Positions 1 to 5,335 of a stretch of 5,733 nucleotides of DNA are shown piece after piece (the first letter of the stretch is position 1; each line of letters starts with the position of its first letter). The position numbers and the translations under genes were made by a program. This DNA is from Oxalobacter sp. (GTDB taxonomy: Bacteria > Pseudomonadota > Gammaproteobacteria > Burkholderiales > Burkholderiaceae_D). The stretch is from positions 1 to 5,733 of the forward strand of contig JAAZED010000381.1 of the NCBI GenBank assembly GCA_012512465.1, written 5' to 3'. Under the pieces are notes generated by a model. The model had not been told where the DNA came from. It saw only the letters and a list, made by a program, of their open reading frames with translations, and made no database searches.

Positions 1-14
1 GCATGGGGATCTGA
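1..14 (+). CDS. 3' end of an upstream gene (partial)
   Basis: The window opens with the last codons of a possible gene reading Met-Gly-Ile-stop, with TGA at 12-14. Fourteen bases alone would be negligible. However, the same eight bases (gcatgggg) lie at the end of the gene at 4359-5294, which finishes Arg-Met-Gly-Leu-stop, and the spacing to the next gene is typical of this cluster. The product cannot be identified. It may end in the same kind of C-terminal tail as the 4359 gene. Confidence 0.4.
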
Positions 15-27
15 CGGGAAACCATCT

Positions 28-39
28 GGGGCAAGCCCC
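28..39 (+). other. Small GC hairpin in the leader of the first complete gene
   Basis: GGGG (28-31) and CCCC (36-39) can pair around the tetraloop CAAG, between the upstream stop and the start at 74. No T-tract follows, so it is not a convincing terminator. It may be incidental or a minor mRNA structure. Confidence 0.25.
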
Positions 40-73
40 TCCAACATATACCAACCATTCAGGAAAGAACACT

Positions 74-1450
74 ATGGACGAACTGGAAAAAATTTACATG
101 GCAGATGATGCCATCGCTGGTGCAGATATTTACAAGCCCATCACAGACTGGGCAACCAACACCCTGAACCAGCCGTTTGACGGCCCCCTCATCAATGTGA
201 AGCCAAGCGGCTTTGCGTTGGATAACGACGAATACCCCGGTGTACAGGCATGGCGCAGGCGGTTTCCGGAAAACACGGGGCTTTCTGACAATGAAGCCAT
301 TTGCCGCAGGCTGGCGCCCAGCGTCAAGGCGCGCGATACGACGGGCAATCTCACGGTGAAGTCCCCCACCTTCTCCGGAAGACAGGGGCTTTTTGGCACG
401 ACAGACGAACCCTGTTTCAAGCAGGCCGGGCAGGAGAAATTCCAGCAGGATTTTACCAATACCATGAGCGATAGCGCCGACTGGATCAACCGGGGTGGTG
501 CCGCCATGGAAAGCAGCATCAATCCGGTGGAGAACCGCAACTGGCAGGAAACGGCCTCCCTGCAGCTTGGCAAGACGTTTGAGGCACAGCCGTTCAAGCG
601 GGACTATGGTGTGCCGCGCAACCAGGATTTTTCCATTGAAAAAAACTACAAGCCCGGTCTTGCCAAAGACCTGTCAGACCATCTCAAGGACCCGGTATAT
701 GGGCAGGCAGGGCAAAAGACGTCTGCCGAATTGACAAACAGCTATGTATCAACCCACAGCAATGTCAATGGCAAGGAACTGTGGAACCGGCTCAAAAATG
801 ATTTCGGTGTGGAGCAGGCCGGGCAGATCATCAATAAGCTTGGTTACTTCAGCGGGGTGAGGGGCAACCCGACCTTTTCCGGCAATGAGATGTTTCGTTT
901 TTCGCCCAATGAGGCAGAAAGGGCGATGGAAAAAATGGAGCGGGAAAACCGGTACCGTGATCTGCCCGATAATCCGGCCTACAGCGCCCATGGTGTCGAT
1001 TTTGGCAGCCGGCTGGTACCCGAAGACAAGCCCCTTTCCTTAAGGCCGACCTATGACGAGTACGGATACGATTACATGGCAGGCCCTGATCCCCGCCAGT
1101 ATGGCGGGCCAAAAAATACCCGTTTTTCAACGGGTGCGCAATATGGCCCGGAGCTGGCAGAAGATATCTCGCGAATCGTGAGCGACCCGGTTTACGGGGA
1201 AGCGGGCGCAAATCTGGCAATGGGCTTAAGAAACAGCATCCGCGACGGGGAGACGCAGATCAGCGGAAAAGGGCTGTATTACCTCCAGGCAGACAGTTTC
1301 GGGCAGGACCGCGCCCACGAAATCCTCAATCGGCTGGATTACTTTTCCGGTGTTGACGGGTTTGCCTGGGCAGAGGAAAACAACGGCAAGGGGCAGACAC
1401 TCGATTTTGATTCCCGTCCGGGTGAAGGGTACCCGGCCCTCTTTCGATAA
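74..1450 (+). CDS. Phage protein of unknown function with an internal duplication
   Basis: This 458-residue protein is not recognised. The ATG at 74 is preceded by AGGAAAG (61-67), a reasonable ribosome binding site. There is no signal peptide or membrane segment; the protein is polar and rich in Gly, Asn, Asp, Tyr and Phe. Its main feature is a duplicated region: residues 173-264 align without gaps to 338-429, with the repeated hallmarks DPVYG-x-AG and YFSGV-x-G. A short stretch near residues 112-121 (EPCFKQAGQE) resembles part of the unit and may be a decayed third copy. Residues 54-80 (YPGVQ...RRRFP...GLSDNEA) recall the short YP...LSD-x-E helix seen near the N-termini of some phage virion proteins, which is only a weak analogy. 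The gene lies 17 bases before the small terminase gene and is probably co-transcribed with it. A structural or internal virion role is inferred from position only. Confidence 0.88.
   Translation: MDELEKIYMADDAIAGADIYKPITDWATNTLNQPFDGPLINVKPSGFALDNDEYPGVQAWRRRFPENTGLSDNEAICRRLAPSVKARDTTGNLTVKSPTFSGRQGLFGTTDEPCFKQAGQEKFQQDFTNTMSDSADWINRGGAAMESSINPVENRNWQETASLQLGKTFEAQPFKRDYGVPRNQDFSIEKNYKPGLAKDLSDHLKDPVYGQAGQKTSAELTNSYVSTHSNVNGKELWNRLKNDFGVEQAGQIINKLGYFSGVRGNPTFSGNEMFRFSPNEAERAMEKMERENRYRDLPDNPAYSAHGVDFGSRLVPEDKPLSLRPTYDEYGYDYMAGPDPRQYGGPKNTRFSTGAQYGPELAEDISRIVSDPVYGEAGANLAMGLRNSIRDGETQISGKGLYYLQADSFGQDRAHEILNRLDYFSGVDGFAWAEENNGKGQTLDFDSRPGEGYPALFR
590..865 (+). repeat. Protein-level repeat unit, copy 1
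   Basis: This stretch encodes residues 173-264 of the first complete protein. It aligns without a gap to residues 338-429, with 39 of 92 positions identical by hand count. Shared landmarks, in order, are P-x-x-R-x-YG-x-P-x-N, FS, Y-x-P-x-LA-x-D, DPVYG-x-AG, L-x-NS, GK-x-L, FG, and L-x-YFSGV-x-G. The matches are at protein level; the DNA has diverged, so the duplication is old. Confidence 0.85.
1085..1360 (+). repeat. Protein-level repeat unit, copy 2
   Basis: This stretch encodes residues 338-429, the second copy of the duplicated unit. It has exactly the same length as copy 1 and needs no gaps to align. The two copies are separated by 73 residues (265-337) that are charged and Pro/Tyr-rich and look like a linker. 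After copy 2 the protein ends within 29 residues. Confidence 0.85.
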
Positions 1451-1467
1451 AAGAAAAAGGACCGGGC

Positions 1468-2082
1468 GTGAAAGACAGGACGACAGCACCCGCTGCGACA
1501 GGCAAAAGCAGCAGGGCCGGTGATGCGCTTAATCCAAGGCAGGCCCGCTTTGTATCGGAATATCTCGTTGACTTAAATGGCACCCAGGCAGCGATTCGTG
1601 CCGGCTACAGTGAACGCTCCGCCAAGCAGACAGCTTCCCGCCTGCTTGGCGAGGCGGCTGTCAGGGCCGCTGTCGGGTGTGCCATGGAAAAGCGGCAGGA
1701 AAGGACGGAACTTTCCCAGGACGAAGTCATACAGGATTTGCGCGAGTTGCGCGATATCTGCATGGGCCGCAGGAAAGTCAAGGTCATGACCATTGTCAAA
1801 AATTCGCGGGATGGCACCGCTCTTCCGGTGGAAGTGGAAGGCGTCATGTTTGAGCCGTCATCGGCCAACCGGGCGCTGGAACTTTTAGGGCGGCATATGC
1901 GGATGTTTACCGACAAGATGGATGTCGTTTCAAACGGGCAGACCCTGCAAAGCGGTGTGCTCGTTGTGCCGCCATCCCTTGATGAATCCGAGTGGGAAAA
2001 GGCGGCAGCCAGTGAGGCGTTGCCCCTTTCCCGATCCAACCACAAACAACAGAAGGAAAAACAGGGAGAAACTGATGAATGA
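1468..2082 (+). CDS. Phage terminase small subunit (Terminase_2 type)
   Basis: The 204-residue product matches the small terminase subunit family that recognises the phage packaging site and delivers DNA to the large subunit. Residues 21-70 hold the characteristic N-terminal helix-turn-helix region: LNPRQARFVSEYL, then NGTQAAIRAGYS, then AKQTASRLL. The middle, around residues 131-150 (SANRALELLGRHMRMF), and the tail, around 162-180 (SGVLVVPPSLDESEWEKAA), are also typical of this family. The central helical part normally drives ring assembly. The start is GTG, supported by AAAAAGGA at 1454-1461 with 6 bases of spacing and by the N-terminal domain being complete from here. The residues beyond about 185 are hydrophilic and Lys/Gln-rich, which is common at the large-subunit-contacting end. 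The last 8 bases overlap the next gene, which suggests translational coupling. Confidence 0.95.
   Translation: MKDRTTAPAATGKSSRAGDALNPRQARFVSEYLVDLNGTQAAIRAGYSERSAKQTASRLLGEAAVRAAVGCAMEKRQERTELSQDEVIQDLRELRDICMGRRKVKVMTIVKNSRDGTALPVEVEGVMFEPSSANRALELLGRHMRMFTDKMDVVSNGQTLQSGVLVVPPSLDESEWEKAAASEALPLSRSNHKQQKEKQGETDE
2064..2068 (+). promoter_or_regulatory. Ribosome binding site inside the small terminase gene
   Basis: GGGAG lies 6 bases before the ATG at 2075, within the last codons of the small terminase gene. It decides the start of the downstream gene. The same frame is open back to 1922, but those 51 extra codons only overlap the small terminase gene and have no reason to be translated. Confidence 0.7.
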
Positions 2083-2812
2083 CGATTATCTCAACACCGT
2101 CTTTGATGGCGATTATGCCAATCAGGGCGCAGGCATTTTTGAACCGCTCACACGGGCGGCAGGCGACGCTTACCAGAAGCTGGCAGCACGCGGCGAGCCG
2201 TATGCCGCCATGGGGAAGGGGCAGGGACAGAACTTGCGCCGGATGGAAATGGCAGGCAGCTTTGGCGGCCAGATGCCGACTGCGGATGCGCTTGACAGCA
2301 TGAACCAGTTGCTGGGACTGACCCAAAAGCGCTATGGTGCCACCGCGCCTGATCCGGGCGGTGTCGAAGCCATTGCCAGCAAGCACATCGACAGGATGGG
2401 ACTCATGGCTGACGACAGCGGTATGTCTGTCCCTGCTGAAGGACGCCAATTCTTTTCACAGACGCTTGAAGCAGCAAGACAGAACCGTATCAGCGAGGCG
2501 CAAAAAAACGAGGAAGCGATGTTTGCAAAGAAAAATACCGCGGCTTCCCGGCCTGCACCATCTTCCTGGTTGCAGCGGGCCCAGGAAAAATACGAGCAGC
2601 AGGGAAAATACGCGCAGCAGGAAAAGGGCAATGATTTCAGCTTTACCCGTCAGCTTGCCGCCGGTATGGGGCAAAAACGCTTTGAAAAGCTCGTGAAGGA
2701 TCTCTCCAAGATGACGGCAAAAATCCCGGTAGCGATCGCAAAATCAAGAAAACCGACTGATGCGACCGCCTATCTGGAGCATGTGTCAGGATTTCGCTCT
2801 AAAAAGCGCTGA
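2075..2812 (+). CDS. Phage protein of unknown function between the terminase genes
   Basis: This 245-residue protein is not recognised. The ATG at 2075 is chosen because GGGAG stands 6 bases upstream and because it gives an 8-base overlap with the small terminase gene, an arrangement typical of coupled phage genes. The N-terminal part (1-30) is acidic and contains A-N-Q-GA-G-IFEPLT, similar to a motif near the start of the first complete protein. Residues 30-150 look mainly helical, and 165-185 are rich in Gln, Glu and Lys (QRAQEKYEQQGKYAQQEK), a likely charged helix. The C-terminal 60 residues are strongly basic and end in RSKKR, so nucleic acid or terminase contact is possible. There is no signal peptide or membrane segment. 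Its place between the two terminase subunits suggests a packaging accessory or virion protein, inferred from context only. Confidence 0.87.
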   Translation: MNDDYLNTVFDGDYANQGAGIFEPLTRAAGDAYQKLAARGEPYAAMGKGQGQNLRRMEMAGSFGGQMPTADALDSMNQLLGLTQKRYGATAPDPGGVEAIASKHIDRMGLMADDSGMSVPAEGRQFFSQTLEAARQNRISEAQKNEEAMFAKKNTAASRPAPSSWLQRAQEKYEQQGKYAQQEKGNDFSFTRQLAAGMGQKRFEKLVKDLSKMTAKIPVAIAKSRKPTDATAYLEHVSGFRSKKR

Positions 2813-2845
2813 AAACAGGCCACTGAAACATGCGCTTTTCAGCGC
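2806..2845 (+). other. Inverted repeat spanning the stop codon of the 2075 gene
   Basis: GCGCTGAAAA (2806-2815) is the exact reverse complement of TTTTCAGCGC (2836-2845), giving a 10-bp stem with a 20-base loop; the left arm includes the TGA stop at 2810-2812. A smaller hairpin, TGCGC (2831-2835) with GCGCA (2842-2846) around TTTTCA, uses part of the right arm, so the two folds exclude each other. No T-run follows. It may act in transcription pausing or mRNA stability. Confidence 0.5.
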
Positions 2846-2857
2846 AAAACGCCTTTT

Positions 2858-2888
2858 GCTTCCCCGCCGTTTGACAAAGCGGGGAAGC
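2858..2888 (+). terminator. Strong GC-rich hairpin before the large terminase; possible weak terminator
   Basis: GCTTCCCCGC (2858-2867) is the exact reverse complement of GCGGGGAAGC (2879-2888). Within the 11-base loop, TTT (2870-2872) can also pair with AAA (2876-2878), lengthening the structure after a 2-base bulge. Downstream comes CTCTTTAACC, with only three consecutive T, so intrinsic termination would be weak or partial. The loop contains TTGACA, so an operator or promoter-associated structure is an alternative reading. Confidence 0.45.
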
Positions 2889-2899
2889 CTCTCTTTAAC
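2871..2899 (+). promoter_or_regulatory. Candidate sigma-70-type promoter for the large terminase gene
   Basis: TTGACA (2871-2876) matches the -35 consensus exactly. TTTAAC (2894-2899) matches four of six -10 positions, and the spacing is the optimal 17 bases. Transcription would begin near 2906, leaving only about 11 bases before the ATG at 2917. The -35 box sits in the loop of a perfect 10-bp inverted repeat, so a regulator could bind there. A chance match is possible, because the flanking genes share orientation and could be read through. Confidence 0.42.
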
Positions 2900-2916
2900 C
2901 AGATAACGAAAGCGCC

Positions 2917-4332
2917 ATGACAACACCCCCATTCCTTCAGAAAAAACCGGATTACCCTGTCATCTGGCAACCCCTGCCGGGCAGTCAGACCCGCTTTCTT
3001 TCCTGCCCGGTATTTGAGGCGCTGCTCGAAGGAACGCGGGGTGGGGGGAAAACCGATGCGTTGTTGATGTCGTTTGCCCAGTATTGCGGCCGCGGGTTTG
3101 GCGAAAACTGGCGCGGCGCACTTTTCAGGCTCACCTACCCGCAGCTTGCCGACGTCGTGGCCAAATCCAAGCGCTGGTTTTTTTCCATCTTCCCTGGCAT
3201 CCGTTTCAATGAATCCGATTACCGGTGGACCTGGCCCACCGGTGAGACCCTGTATTTCCGCTATGGCGCGACAGAAGACGATTACTGGAATTATCACGGG
3301 CATGAATATCCGTGGCTCGGCTTTGAAGAGCTGACCAACTGGCGCGACCTGACCTTCTTTGAGTCCATGATGTCCACCTGCCGTTCTTCCTTTGCCGGTA
3401 TGCCCCGTATGATTCGGGCAACCTGCAACCCCTACGGTATCGGCCATACGGCGGTGAAGGAGCGCTACCGGATCGGCGACGTGCCGCCGGGAAAAATCAT
3501 CCGCGAGGAAGGACAGCAGCCGCGTGTGCGCATCCATTCCTCCATCTTTGAAAATACCCATCTGCTCGACGCCGATCCGGATTACCTGCCCACGCTCGAA
3601 GCGATCAGGGACCCCAACCGCAGGCGCGCCTGGCTCATGGGTGACTGGGATATCCATATCGGTTCCTTCCTTGAAGGCGTGTGGAATCCGGCCGAGCATG
3701 TCATCGATCCGTTCATGATCCCCTCATCCTGGCGGGTCTGGAAAGCCATGGACTGGGGATATGCCGCCCCCTATGCCGTCTACTGGTTTGCCATGGACCA
3801 CGATGGCGTCATCTACATCTGGCGTGAGCTCTATGGCGCAGGAGAAAAACCGGGACAAGGCACGCGTGAAAATGCCGCTGACGTGGCAAAGAGGATAAAG
3901 GTGATAGAGGCACATGACGAGCGCATGGGCTATGAGTACCGTATGAATCTGGCAGACCCGTCCATCTTTGCCAGGAACGGTGCAGACCGTTCCATCGGGC
4001 AGATATTTCGGGAAAACGGCGTCAGGTGGCAGGAAGCCTGGAATGCCAAAGGCTCACGCGTCAACGGCGCGCAGGAGATCATCCGGCTTTTGTGCGAAAA
4101 CCGCCTGAAGGTGTTCAGGACATGCCGCCACTGGCTGGCAACCGTCCCCTCCATCGCGCCGGATGCCATTAATCCCGAGGATGTGGATACGCGCGCCAAT
4201 GACCATGCCTGGGATGCGACCCGATACGGCATCATGCGCCGCCGTCGCTCACCCGATGCCATTGAGCATTTTATCGAAGACGATATCCCTGACATCACCG
4301 TAGAAAACACAACCCATACATTCAGGGTATGA
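2917..4332 (+). CDS. Phage terminase large subunit (packaging ATPase and nuclease)
   Basis: This 471-residue protein is the packaging motor: it hydrolyses ATP to drive DNA through the portal into the prohead and cuts the concatemer. The N-terminal ATPase domain has a Walker A motif, EGTRGGGKT, at residues 38-46. A Walker B-like segment, WLGFEELT (133-140), carries E137 and E138, and a coupling motif, ATCNP, lies at 168-172. The C-terminal RNase H-like nuclease domain shows the expected three acidic sites: D279 in AMDWGYAAPYA, D347 in LADPSIF, and D429 in NDHAWDATRYG (D433 is nearby). The length is normal and both domains appear intact. The ATG at 2917 is the earliest start in frame, and later starts would remove the Walker A region. 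The ribosome binding site is weak (GAAAG, 2908-2912), unlike its neighbours. A 104-base structured gap separates it from the gene before. Confidence 0.97.
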   Translation: MTTPPFLQKKPDYPVIWQPLPGSQTRFLSCPVFEALLEGTRGGGKTDALLMSFAQYCGRGFGENWRGALFRLTYPQLADVVAKSKRWFFSIFPGIRFNESDYRWTWPTGETLYFRYGATEDDYWNYHGHEYPWLGFEELTNWRDLTFFESMMSTCRSSFAGMPRMIRATCNPYGIGHTAVKERYRIGDVPPGKIIREEGQQPRVRIHSSIFENTHLLDADPDYLPTLEAIRDPNRRRAWLMGDWDIHIGSFLEGVWNPAEHVIDPFMIPSSWRVWKAMDWGYAAPYAVYWFAMDHDGVIYIWRELYGAGEKPGQGTRENAADVAKRIKVIEAHDERMGYEYRMNLADPSIFARNGADRSIGQIFRENGVRWQEAWNAKGSRVNGAQEIIRLLCENRLKVFRTCRHWLATVPSIAPDAINPEDVDTRANDHAWDATRYGIMRRRRSPDAIEHFIEDDIPDITVENTTHTFRV

Positions 4333-4348
4333 CACCACCCCCATAGAG

Positions 4349-4353
4349 AGGAG
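4349..4353 (+). promoter_or_regulatory. Strong ribosome binding site for the 4359 gene
   Basis: AGGAG lies 5 bases before the ATG at 4359. It is the best Shine-Dalgarno match in the window and contrasts with the weak site of the large terminase just upstream, which suggests the 4359 product is made in larger amounts from the same message. Confidence 0.7.
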
Positions 4354-4358
4354 AAAAC

Positions 4359-5294
4359 ATGCAAGGCAACAGCAACCAGACTTTTATGACACCCGCTAAA
4401 GCAGAAGACATCACCATCGCTCCTGAAGACAGGGGCAATACCTCGACGGCATTGTCCATTGCATTTGAACATGCGCAGCCGGGAAAAAAGCATGCGCCCA
4501 GCCTGAAAAAACGCGGGGTGAAAAAGACAGAAGGGAAAAAACCGGAAAAAGCGCAGGCAACGCCTGGTGAGGAACAGGGTGAAGCGGCGGATGCGAAAAC
4601 CGGTGAACTCTTCAAAAAACTGATTGAAGCTCGCAAGGCCTCCGAGAGTCGGCTCAAGGAACAGGAAGCCGAGTATGCCGCCCTCCTGGCGATTGGAGAT
4701 GTGGGAGACACGGCAGAGGATATTGCCCGGCAGATCGCATACCGGCGTTTTGTGGCCGAAGGATCAAAAGAAAAGCTTCAGGCAGCGTTAAGGCTCCTCG
4801 ATGAGCAGGAAGCCGCTCTCATGAAGCGCCTTGGCATGCCCCCCAGGGAAGAAAAAGCGAATCGCTCCGGTGAGCAGCCGCCTCAGGCCCGTACAGATAC
4901 CCGCGACGCATATGCCGCACCAGCACAAAAAACAGAACCCCGCAAAGCAATGCCAGCTTCGCCCCCCGCTATTGAGCGGAGCAATCTCCATGATCTCATC
5001 TTGTCAGCCGAATCCTACTTCCGGCTGTACGAAGATGAGCCGGGGCACCATATCCGGATGCAGCATATCCGGCAGTACTTCCGCGACCCGGCAAAAATCA
5101 ACGAATTTCTTGCCATCCATGAGCCCTCATCCTGGGCACGGCAATTCCAGTACCTGTATGACAACATCATCATCCCTTCCTCCGCGTATGAGCAAAAGGG
5201 ATGGGATACCGGCTCCCGGGACGATGATTATCCCAACGCCCCGTCATCCACCGAAGAACTGATCCGGCGAAATATGGATCGCATGGGGCTGTGA
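4359..5294 (+). CDS. Phage protein of unknown function, charged helical, follows large terminase
   Basis: This 311-residue protein is not recognised. It appears to have three parts. Residues 1-80 are hydrophilic and low in complexity, with a very lysine-rich stretch around 43-65. Residues 80-160 are rich in Glu, Lys, Ala and Leu and look like long amphipathic helices, perhaps a coiled coil, broken near GDVGDT (113-118). After a Pro/Ala-rich linker (161-207), residues 208-311 form an aromatic-rich domain (SYFRLYEDEP, QYFRDPAKINEF, WARQFQYLYDN) that ends in EELIRRNMDRMGL. No signal peptide or membrane segment is present. The start has a strong AGGAG site and lies 26 bases after the large terminase stop, so co-expression is likely. 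A scaffold-like, head or packaging-associated role would fit the charged helical design and position, but this is inference. A portal protein is excluded because the length and sequence do not fit. Confidence 0.88.
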   Translation: MQGNSNQTFMTPAKAEDITIAPEDRGNTSTALSIAFEHAQPGKKHAPSLKKRGVKKTEGKKPEKAQATPGEEQGEAADAKTGELFKKLIEARKASESRLKEQEAEYAALLAIGDVGDTAEDIARQIAYRRFVAEGSKEKLQAALRLLDEQEAALMKRLGMPPREEKANRSGEQPPQARTDTRDAYAAPAQKTEPRKAMPASPPAIERSNLHDLILSAESYFRLYEDEPGHHIRMQHIRQYFRDPAKINEFLAIHEPSSWARQFQYLYDNIIIPSSAYEQKGWDTGSRDDDYPNAPSSTEELIRRNMDRMGL

Positions 5295-5298
5295 CAAT

Positions 5299-5320
5299 CA
5301 AGAGGTGTTAACACACCTTG
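5299..5320 (+). other. Inverted repeat in the intergenic gap before the last gene
   Basis: AGGTGT (5303-5308) pairs with ACACCT (5313-5318) around TAAC, and the outer CAA/TTG bases can extend the stem after a small bulge. The same site includes the 10-base palindrome GTGTTAACAC (5305-5314). There is no T-tract, so it is not a standard terminator. It stands just before the ribosome binding site of the next gene and could be a protein-binding site or a modest translation-control hairpin. Confidence 0.4.
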
Positions 5321-5335
5321 CTGAAAGGAAAAACA

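Noticed and set aside
130..597. Reverse-strand open frame of 155 codons opposite the first complete gene
   Set aside because: It overlaps a forward gene supported by a ribosome binding site and an internal protein duplication, and it shows no family features or ribosome binding evidence of its own.
1922..2074. A 51-codon N-terminal extension of the 2075 gene
   Set aside because: This part only shadows the small terminase coding sequence. The ATG at 2075 has its own well-placed ribosome binding site and gives a normal short overlap.
3038..3051. Run of G then A (ggggtggggggaaaa) as a possible programmed frameshift site
   Set aside because: The run encodes the Walker A glycines and lysine. It does not fit a slippery heptamer in the reading frame, and the frame continues intact to a full-length terminase.
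2839..3699. A long reverse-strand open frame of 286 codons opposite the large terminase
   Set aside because: It lies antisense to a gene with clear, conserved catalytic motifs. It resembles no known family and is explained by the codon bias of the real gene on the other strand.
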